NCBI GenBank assembly: GCA_050740455.1
Contig: JBOIDF010000008.1
Location: 19,584 to 83,583, forward strand
DNA length: 64,000 nt
Source: USCg-Taylor sp050740455
GTDB taxonomy: Bacteria > Pseudomonadota > Gammaproteobacteria > JACCXJ01
Direction of reading: 5' to 3'
Shown here one piece after another: positions 32,478-42,380 of this stretch (the first letter of the stretch is position 1; each line of letters opens with the position of its first letter). Made by a program: the position numbers and the translations under genes. The notes beneath the pieces were generated by a model. That model did no database searches. It was not told the origin of the DNA and saw nothing but the letters and a program-made list of their open reading frames with translations.

Positions 32478-32948
32478 ATGGGCAAGGTGTCGTTTCAGGG
32501 GATCAATGCGCTGAGTCTCGATGCCAAGGGGCGTCTGGCGATTCCAAGCGGCTATCGGGAACAAATAGCGACCGTGTGTGGCAACTCGCTTGTGCTTACC
32601 CTTAGCCCGTATGATCCCTGCCTGTGGTTATATCCCGTGAAGGAATGGGAAGCCATCGACGTAAAATTGCAGCAACTTTCTGATTTCGATAAGCAAAGCA
32701 GACGCACGAAGCAAATGATGCGGGGTTATGCAAGCTCCTGTGTACTCGATGCGCAGGGCAGGATCCGCATTCCCGAGTCGCTGCGGGAGTTCGCAAACCT
32801 CGTGAAATATATTACCTTTTTAGGTCAGGGCAATCGCTGCGAGCTATGGGATGCCGACGCCTGGGTAGGACAGCGGGATGAATGGCGATCCGACATTGGG
32901 CGCGGTGTCGGAACGGCGTCGGAGGCGTTGCGCGATTTAGCGTTGTAG
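32478..32948 (+). CDS. mraZ: Transcriptional regulator MraZ
   Basis: A 156-residue DNA-binding protein with two AbrB-like swapped-hairpin domains: residues 5-50 (FQGINALSLDAKGRLAIPSG) and 75-125 (YASSCVLDAQGRIRIPESLR). The paired DxKGR and DxQGR motifs are the signature of the family, which forms ring-shaped oligomers. It represses the dcw cluster through the repeats immediately upstream. ATG at 32478 is preferred; an in-frame start at 32391 would place the promoter inside the gene. It is the first gene of the cluster, as usual. Confidence 0.96.
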   Translation: MGKVSFQGINALSLDAKGRLAIPSGYREQIATVCGNSLVLTLSPYDPCLWLYPVKEWEAIDVKLQQLSDFDKQSRRTKQMMRGYASSCVLDAQGRIRIPESLREFANLVKYITFLGQGNRCELWDADAWVGQRDEWRSDIGRGVGTASEALRDLAL

Positions 32949-32952
32949 GCGC

Positions 32953-33891
32953 GTGCAGGGTACCGGAGGCTCCCATACCCCGGTATTGGTGAACGAGGTT
33001 GTGAAGCTCCTCGTTCTCCACGACGCGGGCTTGTATATTGACTGTACGTTCGGGCGAGGTGGACATGCACGCGCAATTTTGCAGCGCCTGGGGCGGCGAG
33101 GACGCCTGGTCGTGAGCGATCGTGATCCGGCGGCCATATTAGCGGCGGAACAGTTCGCGGCCGGGGATCCTCGAGTCGAGGTGGCCCGAGGCTCGTTCGC
33201 GCTACTGGAGCGACTCGCACACGCTGCGGCGATCGCCGGCCAGGTCGATGGGATTCTGTTCGACCTCGGTGTTTCTTCGGCGCAGTTGGATGATTCCCGG
33301 CGCGGTTTTAGCTTCGGCCACGATGGTCCACTCGACATGCGCATGGACAATGAATCCGGTTTTACGGCCGCGCAATGGATCGCGGCCGTGTCCACTCGGG
33401 AACTGGCGGAGGTTTTTCGTGCATATGGCGAAGAACGGTTTGCAACCAGAATCGCGCGTGCCATCGTGAGAGAACAAGCCCTTGCGCCAATCACGACGAC
33501 TAAGCGTCTGGCGGAAATCGTCGCCCGCGCGAAACCGGTGTGGGAAAAAAATCTGCATCCGGCCACACGCTGCTTTCAAGCGCTACGGATTGTTATTAAT
33601 GACGATCTCGATGAGCTTAAGCTCGGCCTTCGGCAGGCGGCAAAGGTATTGCGTAGCGGCGGACGCCTCGTAGTAATAAGTTTCCATTCGTTGGAAGACC
33701 GTATCGTAAAGCGATTTATACGTGACGAATCGCAGGGACGGTCCACCCCTCGGAGCTTACCGCCGCGTGTCGCTGCGGAAGGTCTGACCTTAAAACAGGT
33801 GTGTGGTCCGATGAAACCCACAGTCGAGGAGATCGGCCGCAATCCGCGGGCGCGAAGCGCGATCTTGCGGGTGGCGGAGAAGCTCCCATGA
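32953..33891 (+). CDS. rsmH: 16S rRNA (cytosine-1402-N4)-methyltransferase RsmH
   Basis: A 312-residue SAM-dependent methyltransferase, formerly MraW, that modifies the base of C1402 in 16S rRNA. HTPVLVNEVVKLL opens the protein, DCTFGRGGHARAIL is SAM motif I, GILFDLGVSSAQLDD and RGFSFGHDGPLDMRMD are family hallmarks, and RIVINDDLDEL and ISFHSLEDRIVKRF follow. The start is GTG at 32953, four bases after mraZ. Its stop overlaps the ftsL ATG by four bases (ATGA). Confidence 0.96.
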   Translation: MQGTGGSHTPVLVNEVVKLLVLHDAGLYIDCTFGRGGHARAILQRLGRRGRLVVSDRDPAAILAAEQFAAGDPRVEVARGSFALLERLAHAAAIAGQVDGILFDLGVSSAQLDDSRRGFSFGHDGPLDMRMDNESGFTAAQWIAAVSTRELAEVFRAYGEERFATRIARAIVREQALAPITTTKRLAEIVARAKPVWEKNLHPATRCFQALRIVINDDLDELKLGLRQAAKVLRSGGRLVVISFHSLEDRIVKRFIRDESQGRSTPRSLPPRVAAEGLTLKQVCGPMKPTVEEIGRNPRARSAILRVAEKLP

Positions 33892-34151
33892 CGCGGATCT
33901 TGTGCCCTTTGCTGGTGGGTTTGGTAGTTATCACCGCCCTGGCAATCACCATGACCCGGCATCAAAGCAGAAAGTTGTTTGTCGAACTGCAAGCGCTCGA
34001 GCAGAGGCGTGACGCCATGAATGATGAATGGGGGCGGTTGCAATTGGAGCAGGCCACCTTGGGGACGCACGGACGTATCGAAGAGCGCGCGCGCAGCGCG
34101 CTGAACATGACGATGCCGTCCGTCGCGGACGTGATCATCGTGACCGAGTGA
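33888..34151 (+). CDS. ftsL: Cell division protein FtsL
   Basis: An 87-residue bitopic membrane protein of the divisome. One transmembrane segment (ILCPLLVGLVVITALAITM, residues 3-21) is followed by a periplasmic coiled coil (LFVELQALEQRRDAMNDEWG) that pairs with FtsB and, with FtsQ, controls FtsWI. The family is poorly conserved in sequence; length, topology and position between rsmH and ftsI make the call. The start and stop both overlap neighbours (ATGA, TGATG). Confidence 0.93.
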   Translation: MTRILCPLLVGLVVITALAITMTRHQSRKLFVELQALEQRRDAMNDEWGRLQLEQATLGTHGRIEERARSALNMTMPSVADVIIVTE

Positions 34152-35893
34152 TGGTCCGGCGCAAGCAGCTGTTTTTCGACGGTCGACGGCGATTCGTCGT
34201 CAGCGCATTCGTGGTGGGCGCGGCGCTACTCGTTTGGCGGGCAGTCTATCTTCAACTCGCCGAAACCGATGTGCTTCAGGGACACGGGGCGGATCGCTAT
34301 CTTCGAACCGTTGAATTACCGGCGCATCGGGGGACGATCACCGATCGGCATAACGAGCCGCTGGCAGTCAGTACCCCGGTAAGCTCGGTGGGCGTTATTC
34401 CTTCCAAACTCACGCAAGTGCGCGGCCGCTGGCCCGCACTCGCGCGGGCGCTCGGGATTTCAGCTCAAGAGTTGTCGGCGTTCGTACAATCGCGGCTGGA
34501 GCGCCGCTTCGTTTTACTTAGAAGACACGTTCCCCCCGAGCTTGCCGAGGAGGTGATGCGGCTTGATATCGACGGGGTGGAGCTCCGCCAAGAAGTACAT
34601 CGGTATTATCCGGCGGGGGAGGTGACGGCACACTGTGTCGGGTTTACCGATATCGATGATAAGGGGCAGGAAGGTATCGAGCTTGCCTACGACGAACACT
34701 TACGGGGTGTCTCCGGCTCAAAACGCGTGATCCAGGACTTGATCGGGCATGTCGTTGAAAACGTGGAAAGCGTGCGCGCGCCGCAACCGGGCCATGATCT
34801 GGCGCTGAGCATCGATAAGCGCATTCAATACGTGGCCTACCGCGAGCTCAAGGCCGCCGTACGCGAGCACCAAGCCCGGGCGGGTTCAATGGTGGTGCTC
34901 GACACCCAAACCGGAGAAGTGCTCGCCGCGGTCAATCAACCCTCCTACAACCCGAATAACCGGAAGCAGTTACGGGCCGGTTATTTTCGCAACCGGGCGC
35001 TCACGGACACCTTCGAACCCGGCTCGACGATCAAGCCCTTCACCATTGCTACCGCTTTAGAGTCGGGGGCGATCGGCGTCAAGACCATGATCGATACCCG
35101 TCCGGGAACCCTGCGGGTTGGGCGGCATACCGTACGCGATTTGCACGATTACGGTCTGCTCGATGTGACCGGCATCATTAGCAAATCAAGTAATGTAGGC
35201 ATCACCAAAATCGCATTATCGTTAGAACCCGGGCAGCTTTGGGGGATGCTCGCGCGGCTGGGATTCGGCGTCGCGACGGGCTCCGGTTTCCCGGGGGAGG
35301 CAGCCGGGCGCCTACAACATTATGCTGCATGGCGCACGATCGATCAGGCGACGCTAGGATTCGGGTACGGCCTCTCGGTCACGGCATTGCAACTCGCAAA
35401 AGCCTACCTGGCCTTCGCGAATGACGGGATGGTGCTACCGGTAAGCCTGACGCGGTTGCCGGAGCGGCACGGCGGACGGCGCGTGATGAGTCGTTTAAGC
35501 GCGCAAACGGTGCGCGGCATGCTGGAGGCGGCCGTGCGCCAAGGCACCGGCGCGTTGGCGCGCATCACCGGCTACCGCGTCGCGGGCAAGACTGGGACCG
35601 TGCACAAACCGGCCCCTGGGGGAGGTTATGCCGAGGACCGATATGTATCCCTGTTTGCTGGAATGATCCCGGCCAGCCGGCCGCGGCTGATAGCGGTCAT
35701 AATGATCGATGAACCGGCCAGAGGCGAGCATTTCGGCGGACAAGTCGCCGCGCCGGTATTTGCAAGGGTGATGCGTGATACGACCCGCTTGCTCGACATA
35801 CCGCCCGATGACATTGCCCCCTTGCTTCCCCAGAATGAGCAGTTTCTCACCCGCGTTCATACGCCGGATTTATCACCCGTGATCCGTCCATGA
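34151..35893 (+). CDS. ftsI: Septal peptidoglycan transpeptidase FtsI (PBP3)
   Basis: A 580-residue class B penicillin-binding protein that cross-links septal wall with FtsW. An N-terminal anchor (FVVSAFVVGAALLVWRAVYL) is followed by the pedestal domain (RGTITDRHNEPLAVST) and the transpeptidase domain with the three active-site motifs: FEPGSTIKPF (nucleophile Ser and Lys), SKSSNVGI (SxN) and VAGKTGTVHK (KTG). The start is ATG at 34151, which shares bases with the ftsL stop. Beta-lactams would act at the Ser. Confidence 0.97.
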   Translation: MVRRKQLFFDGRRRFVVSAFVVGAALLVWRAVYLQLAETDVLQGHGADRYLRTVELPAHRGTITDRHNEPLAVSTPVSSVGVIPSKLTQVRGRWPALARALGISAQELSAFVQSRLERRFVLLRRHVPPELAEEVMRLDIDGVELRQEVHRYYPAGEVTAHCVGFTDIDDKGQEGIELAYDEHLRGVSGSKRVIQDLIGHVVENVESVRAPQPGHDLALSIDKRIQYVAYRELKAAVREHQARAGSMVVLDTQTGEVLAAVNQPSYNPNNRKQLRAGYFRNRALTDTFEPGSTIKPFTIATALESGAIGVKTMIDTRPGTLRVGRHTVRDLHDYGLLDVTGIISKSSNVGITKIALSLEPGQLWGMLARLGFGVATGSGFPGEAAGRLQHYAAWRTIDQATLGFGYGLSVTALQLAKAYLAFANDGMVLPVSLTRLPERHGGRRVMSRLSAQTVRGMLEAAVRQGTGALARITGYRVAGKTGTVHKPAPGGGYAEDRYVSLFAGMIPASRPRLIAVIMIDEPARGEHFGGQVAAPVFARVMRDTTRLLDIPPDDIAPLLPQNEQFLTRVHTPDLSPVIRP

Positions 35894-37407
35894 ACGCTCT
35901 CGCGCAACAACCCGCTCGAGTCCTCAGTTGCCTCCTGGATGGATTTGGCCAGGTAGCGCCGCCGCAAGACCGGTTCATCCGGGAACTGTGTACGGATAGC
36001 CGCTTGGCACGCGGGGGTGACTTGTTTTTAGCCTATCCAGGCGTTACTCAGCATGGCGGTGATCATATGCGGGAGGCGATACGCGCGGGGGCTGTCGCCA
36101 TCGCCTTGGATGCCGCCTACGATCGCCCTACACTGTCCGCCGAGCCGATTCCAATCGTGCGGGTGCCGCGGCTACGCTTATGCGTCGGGGAGATTGCCGC
36201 GCGTTTCTACGCTCATCCCTCTCGGCATCTCTTGGCGATCGGGGTGACGGGCACGAACGGCAAATCCTCCGTGACACACACGATCGCCCGCGTGCTCGAT
36301 AGCGCTGGGAATGTCGGCCCGTGCGGTGTCGTGGGCACCCTGGGTTGGGGCCGGGTGGACGATCTCACGCCCGCGACCCACACCACGCCGGATGCGGTGA
36401 CGATGCAGCGTCAGCTCGCCGACCTGCGCGCTCGGCGAGCGCGCTCGGTTGTCTTGGAAGTGTCCTCGCACGGTTTAGATCAAGGGCGCGTCGCGGGCGT
36501 CGAGTTTGCCATTGCGGTGTTTACCAACCTCAGTCGCGATCACCTCGATTACCACGGCGACATGGCTGCTTACGGCGAGGCGAAGAAGTTGCTCTTTCAA
36601 TGGCCGCGGTTGCGGGCGGTGGTGCTGAATCTCGATGATTCTTATTGCCAGGGGATTTCCGCGGTCCTAGCGCCCGACGTTCGTGTGTTCGGTTATACCC
36701 TAAATGATACGCAATTGCCGGTGAACGAGTGTATCGTGGGTAGCGCTCTCAAGCTGTACGATCGAGGCTTGTCGCTTCGCGTCGGGGTAGGAGGACAAAC
36801 CGCCGAGATCGAGAGCCCGCTTTTGGGACGGCTCAACGCCTACAATCTACTCGCCTCCCTCGGCGCGTTGCTGGCGGCCGGTGTAGCACTTGAGCGAGCG
36901 GCCGAGGGGCTCGCATCGGTGGGGCCGGTTCCCGGGCGGATGGAGCGCTTCTCCGCCGGTGGTGGATCGCCCCTCGTTGTTGTCGACTACGCCCATACAC
37001 CGGATGGTTTGCAGCAAGCGCTGACCGCTCTGCGCCAGTTACGATCCGGAAAGCTATTTTGTATTTTCGGTTGTGGCGGGGAACGGGATGCCGGAAAACG
37101 GCCGCTCATGGGGAGAATCGCCGAAGCCCTGGCCGATCGTGTGATCCTGACGACCGACAACCCGCGGCGCGAGGATCCGGCGGCAATCGTTAAGGATATC
37201 CTGGGCGGCATGATTGATCCGGCGCGGGTGCGCAGCGAGCCGGACCGGGCGCGCGCGATCGCCTCTACCATTGAGCAGGCGACTGAAAACGATACGGTAT
37301 TGATCGCCGGTAAAGGCCATGAAGACTATCAAGACAACGGCGGGGTGCGCAGTCCGTATAGCGACCGCCAGGTGGTAAAGCAACTTCTGCGCGGGCCCAA
37401 ACCGTGA
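35890..37407 (+). CDS. murE: UDP-MurNAc-tripeptide synthetase MurE (meso-DAP-adding)
   Basis: A 505-residue cytoplasmic ligase that adds the third amino acid to UDP-MurNAc-L-Ala-D-Glu. The ATP loop is GVTGTNGKSSVTHTIARV, and LEVSSHGLDQGRV and FTNLSRDHLDYHGDM are further Mur ligase motifs. ILTTDNPRREDP contains DNPR, the recognition motif for meso-diaminopimelate rather than lysine, so the wall should be of the Gram-negative A1-gamma type. The ATG overlaps the ftsI stop (ATGA). Confidence 0.97.
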   Translation: MNALAQQPARVLSCLLDGFGQVAPPQDRFIRELCTDSRLARGGDLFLAYPGVTQHGGDHMREAIRAGAVAIALDAAYDRPTLSAEPIPIVRVPRLRLCVGEIAARFYAHPSRHLLAIGVTGTNGKSSVTHTIARVLDSAGNVGPCGVVGTLGWGRVDDLTPATHTTPDAVTMQRQLADLRARRARSVVLEVSSHGLDQGRVAGVEFAIAVFTNLSRDHLDYHGDMAAYGEAKKLLFQWPRLRAVVLNLDDSYCQGISAVLAPDVRVFGYTLNDTQLPVNECIVGSALKLYDRGLSLRVGVGGQTAEIESPLLGRLNAYNLLASLGALLAAGVALERAAEGLASVGPVPGRMERFSAGGGSPLVVVDYAHTPDGLQQALTALRQLRSGKLFCIFGCGGERDAGKRPLMGRIAEALADRVILTTDNPRREDPAAIVKDILGGMIDPARVRSEPDRARAIASTIEQATENDTVLIAGKGHEDYQDNGGVRSPYSDRQVVKQLLRGPKP

Positions 37408-38759
37408 TTCGTATGCGCCTCTCCGATTTGACGGGTGTTTTGGGCGCGGAGCGCCACGGGAGGGATATCGAGTTCAGCGGTTGCACGACGGACTCTCGGA
37501 ACCTATCTCCCGAGGCCTTATTCGTTGCGTTGCGCGGGCCTCACTTCGACGGCCATGACTTCGTGGACGCGGTTTTCGAGCGGGGAGCGGCCGCGGCCGT
37601 GATCGAGCATCCGATCGGCGGGGAGCGGCCCAGTTTAGTAGTCCCCGACACGCGCCGGGCGCTCGGGCTAATCGCGGCGCATTGGCGCCGGCGTTTCCGG
37701 CTTCCGCTCGTTGCCGTAACCGGTAGCAACGGCAAGACCACGGTGAAAGAGATGTTGGTGGCGATCCTCTCGCGTTGTGCTCGGGTGCTCGGGACGCAGG
37801 GCAACCTGAATAACGATATCGGCGTGCCCGTAACGCTGTTCAAACTCGATGAGCGATACGCGTACGCCGTGATCGAAATGGGCGCCAACCACCCCGGTGA
37901 GATCGCCGCGTTATGCGAGCTCGCGCAGCCCTCGGTGGCGGTGGTTACCCAATGTAGCCCGGCTCATTTGAAAGGGTTCGGTTCGATAGAAGGCGTGGCG
38001 CGCGCGAAGGGAGAAATCTTTACCCAACTGGGACCCGGGGATACGGCTGTCATTAACGCCGACGATCCCTATGCCGGGCTATGGCGCACGCTCGCGGGTG
38101 GCTGCCGACAACTGAGCTTCGGTTTCGACGCCTCGGCGGATGTCACGGCCACCGTGGTTGATACCGTCAGCGTGCTGGACGGGAGCCGGCTCCGCCTGCA
38201 TACCCCGGCGGGGTCTATTGAGATCCATATCCAACTATTGGGGCGGCATAATATCAGCAACGCCTTGGCGGCGGCCGCGAGCGCGTTGGCTCTTGGAATC
38301 GATCTCGGAGACATCGCCGCGGGCTTGCAGTCGATGCGCGCCGTGCAAGGCCGATTGCAGCCGCGCGCCGGCCGCCGTGGAACGCGGGTTTTCGACGATA
38401 GTTACAACGCCAATCCGGGTTCGCTCAAAGCGGCCCTCGAGTTCTTGGCGAGCTGCCCCGGGGAGCCATGGCTGGTGCTCGGTGATATGGGAGAGCTCGG
38501 CCCCGAGGCCGCGGGTTACCATCACCAGGCGGGCGTATTGGCACGCCACCTCGGGATACAGCGCTTATACGCGACCGGCGATCTGGCGCGCGCGAGCGTG
38601 GACGGATTCGGGCCGGGCGGGCGGTATTTCTCGACTGTCGATACGCTCGTTGAATCCTTGGGCGGCGATCTCCATCCACGGGTCACCGTACTAGTGAAGG
38701 GTTCGCGTTCGATGCGCATGGAACGGGTGGTGGGCTTTCTGCAGCAGGAAGGGGAATAG
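37404..38759 (+). CDS. murF: UDP-MurNAc-pentapeptide synthetase MurF
   Basis: A 451-residue ligase that adds D-Ala-D-Ala to UDP-MurNAc-tripeptide. FSGCTTDSRNLSPEALFVAL marks the UDP-binding domain, AVTGSNGKTTVKEMLVAIL the ATP loop, YAVIEMGANHPGEIAALC the central region, and FDDSYNANPGSLKAALEFL the C-terminal domain. GTG at 37404 overlaps the murE stop (GTGA); ATG at 37413 is an alternative. mraY follows after two bases. Confidence 0.96.
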   Translation: MIRMRLSDLTGVLGAERHGRDIEFSGCTTDSRNLSPEALFVALRGPHFDGHDFVDAVFERGAAAAVIEHPIGGERPSLVVPDTRRALGLIAAHWRRRFRLPLVAVTGSNGKTTVKEMLVAILSRCARVLGTQGNLNNDIGVPVTLFKLDERYAYAVIEMGANHPGEIAALCELAQPSVAVVTQCSPAHLKGFGSIEGVARAKGEIFTQLGPGDTAVINADDPYAGLWRTLAGGCRQLSFGFDASADVTATVVDTVSVLDGSRLRLHTPAGSIEIHIQLLGRHNISNALAAAASALALGIDLGDIAAGLQSMRAVQGRLQPRAGRRGTRVFDDSYNANPGSLKAALEFLASCPGEPWLVLGDMGELGPEAAGYHHQAGVLARHLGIQRLYATGDLARASVDGFGPGGRYFSTVDTLVESLGGDLHPRVTVLVKGSRSMRMERVVGFLQQEGE

Positions 38760-38761
38760 GC

Positions 38762-39844
38762 GTGCTCCTCTATCTCAGCGAATTTCTGGCGGAGCTCAAT
38801 AGTGGGTTCCGCGTTTTCCAATACCTGACCTTGCGCACCATCCTCGGTGTTCTGACCGCGCTCGTAATCTCGCTGGTAGTCGGGCCGTTCATGATCAGGC
38901 GTTTGACGCACCACCAGATCGGCCAAAGCGTGCGTGACGATGGCCCGCAAAGCCATCTGGCGAAATCGGGCACACCCACGATGGGCGGGTTACTCATTTT
39001 GACCTCCATCGTGGCCAGCACTTTATTATGGTCGAATTTGGATAATCGGTTTACGTGGGTTGCTCTCATCGTGACCATGTTGTTCGGAACCATCGGCTGG
39101 GTGGATGACTACCGCAAGGTGGTAAAACGCCAATCGACGGGTCTCTCGGCGCGAGAAAAATTTCTCTGGCAATCGTGCGCGGGTCTCGGTGCCGCGCTAT
39201 TTCTCTATCTTACCGCGGGCTCCCCCACGGAAACGCAGTTAATCGTACCGTTCGTCAAGGCCGTGGTGATCGATCTCGGCTGGTTTTTCGTGCTGTTCAG
39301 TTATTTCGTCATCGTGGGAACCAGCAATGCCGTGAATCTTACCGATGGCCTGGATGGTTTAGCGATACTCCCCACGGTGGTGGTAGCCAGTGCCTTGGCG
39401 ATATTCGCATACGTTGCCGGGAACGTGAAAATTTCCACTTACCTGGGCGTGCCCTACGTGCCCGGGGTGGGCGAGCTTAGTGTTTTCTGCGGCGCGATCA
39501 CGGGCGCCGGCCTTGGGTTTCTCTGGTTTAACGCCTATCCGGCTCAGGTGTTCATGGGTGATATCGGGGCGCTGGCCCTCGGCGCCGCCTTGGGTATCGT
39601 CGCGGTGCTGGTGAGGCAAGAACTGGTGTTGCTGATCATGGGTGGGGTGTTTGTGATGGAGACCGTCTCGGTGATTCTGCAGGTGTCGTCTTTTAAGCTT
39701 ACCGGCAAACGCATCTTCAACATGGCCCCCTTGCACCATCACTTCGAGCTTAAAGGGTGGCCCGAACCAAGGGTGATCGTCCGGTTTTGGATCATCACCG
39801 TGATCCTGGTGCTGGTGGGGCTCTCCAGCCTCAAGATCCGCTAG
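38762..39844 (+). CDS. mraY: Phospho-MurNAc-pentapeptide translocase MraY
   Basis: A 360-residue integral membrane enzyme that transfers phospho-MurNAc-pentapeptide to undecaprenyl phosphate, giving lipid I. About ten membrane segments are present. Family motifs are DDGPQSHLAKSGTPTMGG, GWVDDYRKV with the conserved Asp pair, NLTDGLDGLAILP, FMGDIGALALGAALG and MAPLHHHFELKGWPE. The start is GTG at 38762. murD begins two bases after its stop. Confidence 0.97.
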   Translation: MLLYLSEFLAELNSGFRVFQYLTLRTILGVLTALVISLVVGPFMIRRLTHHQIGQSVRDDGPQSHLAKSGTPTMGGLLILTSIVASTLLWSNLDNRFTWVALIVTMLFGTIGWVDDYRKVVKRQSTGLSAREKFLWQSCAGLGAALFLYLTAGSPTETQLIVPFVKAVVIDLGWFFVLFSYFVIVGTSNAVNLTDGLDGLAILPTVVVASALAIFAYVAGNVKISTYLGVPYVPGVGELSVFCGAITGAGLGFLWFNAYPAQVFMGDIGALALGAALGIVAVLVRQELVLLIMGGVFVMETVSVILQVSSFKLTGKRIFNMAPLHHHFELKGWPEPRVIVRFWIITVILVLVGLSSLKIR

Positions 39845-39846
39845 TC

Positions 39847-41214
39847 ATGGGAGTCTCAATGGCGACTCACGAAGTAACGCAGGCCGTCGACACCGTCATC
39901 GTGGGTCTGGGGCTGACAGGTTTGTCCATAGCGCGTTTTCTCGCCAGCCGCGGTGTGCCGTTTGCCGTTACTGACAACCGTGAAAACCCGCCCGAGTCGA
40001 GCGCATTTAAACGCGAATTTCCGCACGTACCACTCGCTCTTGGCGGGTTTGATGAGAGCCTGTGCACACAAGCGCAGCGGTTGTTCGTGAGCCCAGGGGT
40101 GGCGCCGCGCGAGCCGATCATCCAAACAGCCCGCGCGCGCGGTATCGAGATTACCGGCGATATCGAGCTGTTTGCGCGCCACAGGTGCGCCCCAATCGTC
40201 GCGATCACCGGCACCAACGGTAAGAGCACGGTAACCTCGCTGGTCGCCGCGATGGCGGAGGTGAGCGGATTGGAGGCGCGCTCCGGCGGCAACCTTGGCA
40301 CGCCGGCATTGGCCTTGATCGACGATACGGAGCCCGATGTCTATGTGCTCGAGCTTTCGAGCTTTCAACTGGAGACAAGCGAGTCGCTCACCCCCGAGGC
40401 CGCCGTGGTGCTTAACCTGACACCCGACCACATGGATCGTTATGCCTCGTTGGATGACTACGCCGGTGCCAAACAACGTATCTACCGCGGCACGGGTGTG
40501 ATGGTCATCAATGAGGATGATGAACGCGTCGCCGCGATGAGGGCGGCGGGCCGGCGCGTGATCGGTTTCAGCCTCGGGATCCCGCGCGGGGACGGGTTCG
40601 GGGTTCGGGAGCGCCAGGACGAGCCTTGGCTGGCGCAAGGTGGCGATGAATTGTTGCCGGCGTCCGCGCTGCGGATCCGCGGGCGGCATAATATCGCGAA
40701 CGCGCTTGCAGCTTTGGCGCTAGGGACCGCGATAAGCTTGCCGAGGCAGGGCATGCTCAAGGCGTTGCGGGAGTTTCGCGGTTTACCGCACCGGTGTGAA
40801 TGGGTCGCGCGGCTTGGCGATATCGATTGGTATAACGACTCCAAGGGCACCAACGTGGGCGCCACCTGTGCCGCGATTCGCGGGTTGGGCGCCACGCGGC
40901 CCTTGGTGTTGATCGCGGGGGGCGATGGCAAAGGCGCAGACTTTCGGCCGCTCTCGGATGCGGTATCCGGACACGTGCGGGCGATAGTGATCATGGGGCG
41001 CGACGCCCCGCGCATCAAGTCCGCGCTTGCCGATGCGGTGCCCCTGCTGGAAGCCAAGGATATGCAGGAGGCGGTGTCCCAGGCGGCGCAACTCGCGATT
41101 CCAGGCGATGCCGTCCTGCTGTCGCCCGCGTGCGCAAGCCTCGACATGTTTCGTAGCTATGCCGAGCGCGGAGACGTGTTTATGCGCGCCGTGAGCGGGC
41201 TGGTAGCACAGTGA
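39847..41214 (+). CDS. murD: UDP-MurNAc-L-Ala-D-Glu ligase MurD
   Basis: A 455-residue cytoplasmic ligase that adds D-glutamate. VDTVIVGLGLTGLSIARFL opens the N-terminal Rossmann domain, VAITGTNGKSTVTSLVAAM is the ATP loop, ELSSFQLETSESL and NLTPDHMDRYASLDDYAGAK are typical MurD segments, and DIDWYNDSKGTNVGAT belongs to the C-terminal domain. ATG at 39847 is chosen, with ATG at 39859 as alternative; the frame is open further back only within mraY. ftsW overlaps the stop (GTGA). Confidence 0.96.
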   Translation: MGVSMATHEVTQAVDTVIVGLGLTGLSIARFLASRGVPFAVTDNRENPPESSAFKREFPHVPLALGGFDESLCTQAQRLFVSPGVAPREPIIQTARARGIEITGDIELFARHRCAPIVAITGTNGKSTVTSLVAAMAEVSGLEARSGGNLGTPALALIDDTEPDVYVLELSSFQLETSESLTPEAAVVLNLTPDHMDRYASLDDYAGAKQRIYRGTGVMVINEDDERVAAMRAAGRRVIGFSLGIPRGDGFGVRERQDEPWLAQGGDELLPASALRIRGRHNIANALAALALGTAISLPRQGMLKALREFRGLPHRCEWVARLGDIDWYNDSKGTNVGATCAAIRGLGATRPLVLIAGGDGKGADFRPLSDAVSGHVRAIVIMGRDAPRIKSALADAVPLLEAKDMQEAVSQAAQLAIPGDAVLLSPACASLDMFRSYAERGDVFMRAVSGLVAQ

Positions 41215-42380
41215 ATCAAGCCGCGCCGCAAGCATTGCCTCGGGCCTTACCCAGGAGCTCCCGGCCGCGGGCGAACTACGATCCCTGGCTGGCCGGGTGT
41301 TTCGTGCTGTTATTAGCACTAGGACTGGTCATGGTCGCCTCCGCCTCGGTGACCATTGCCGATCGCGATTATCACGATCCCTTCTACTTCTTATGGCGGC
41401 AGATGGTGGCGGCGATGATCGGACTTAGCTGCTGCTTCCTGGCCGTGCGCACGCCGTTAGCCACATTGGAGCGCTTAGGCGCGTTATCGCTTTTTATGGC
41501 CTTGGCTCTGTTGATTGCGGTACTGGTGCCAGGCGTAGGACGAGTCGTCAACGGCAGCATGCGCTGGATCCCCATGGGGCCGGTATCGTTTCAGGCCTCC
41601 GAACTGGCGAAGCTTTTGGTCATCATCTATCTGGCGAGCTATCTCGTTCGCCACGAACACAAGGTCCGGTCGACCTTCGCGGGAACGATGAAGCCGTTCT
41701 TGGTGTTGACGCTCATTGGCGGTTTGCTGCTCCTAGAGCCCGATTACGGCGTCACCGCGGTATTATTCGCGACGGCCTTAGGCATGTTATTTCTCGGCGG
41801 AGTCCCGCTAACGCGTTTCCTGGGGTGGGGAGCAGTGGCTGTCACCGCATTAGTTGCGCTTGCGATGCTCGCGCCTTATCGCCTCGAACGCTTGATGACG
41901 TTCATGGATCCGTGGGCCGACCCGTATGACCGTGGATTCCAGTTAACCCAAGCGCTCATCGCGATTGGGCGCGGTGAATGGTGGGGCGTCGGACTCGGGG
42001 GTAGCATTCAGAAGTTATTTTATCTTCCCGAGGCACATACGGATTTCATATTTGCGGTGTTGGCGGAGGAATTGGGACTGATCGGATCGCTGGTCGTGAT
42101 CGCCGCCTACACCCTGGTGGTCTGGCGCGCCGTCGCGATCGGCGGCCAGGCGCAACGCGCGGCTCAGCCCTTCGCGGAGCACCTCGCCTACGGGATCGGT
42201 TTGCTCATCGGACTCCAAGCGCATATCAACATCGGAGTGAACATGGGGGTGCTGCCGACCAAGGGGCTGACGCTGCCCTTGGTGAGCTATGGGGGTAACA
42301 GCATGATGGTGACCTGCGCCGCGTTCGGGATCTTATTCCGCGTGGAGCGTGAAGCGAGGGTTCGGCGTGATGGCGGGTAG
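41211..42380 (+). CDS. ftsW: Septal peptidoglycan polymerase FtsW
   Basis: A 389-residue SEDS-family membrane glycosyltransferase that polymerises lipid II at the septum with FtsI. About ten membrane segments. Conserved stretches are WIPMGPVSFQASELAKLLVI, LEPDYGVTAVLFATALGML, RLMTFMDPWADPYDRGFQL with the conserved Asp region, FIFAVLAEELGLIGSL and GVLPTKGLTLPLVSYGG. The start is GTG at 41211 overlapping the murD stop. The end overlaps the murG start by 11 bases. Confidence 0.96.
   Translation: MNQAAPQALPRALPRSSRPRANYDPWLAGCFVLLLALGLVMVASASVTIADRDYHDPFYFLWRQMVAAMIGLSCCFLAVRTPLATLERLGALSLFMALALLIAVLVPGVGRVVNGSMRWIPMGPVSFQASELAKLLVIIYLASYLVRHEHKVRSTFAGTMKPFLVLTLIGGLLLLEPDYGVTAVLFATALGMLFLGGVPLTRFLGWGAVAVTALVALAMLAPYRLERLMTFMDPWADPYDRGFQLTQALIAIGRGEWWGVGLGGSIQKLFYLPEAHTDFIFAVLAEELGLIGSLVVIAAYTLVVWRAVAIGGQAQRAAQPFAEHLAYGIGLLIGLQAHINIGVNMGVLPTKGLTLPLVSYGGNSMMVTCAAFGILFRVEREARVRRDGG

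Noticed and set aside
39856..40689. 277-codon minus-strand frame inside murD
   Set aside because: Antisense of a clear murD with all Mur ligase motifs; no motif on the opposite strand.
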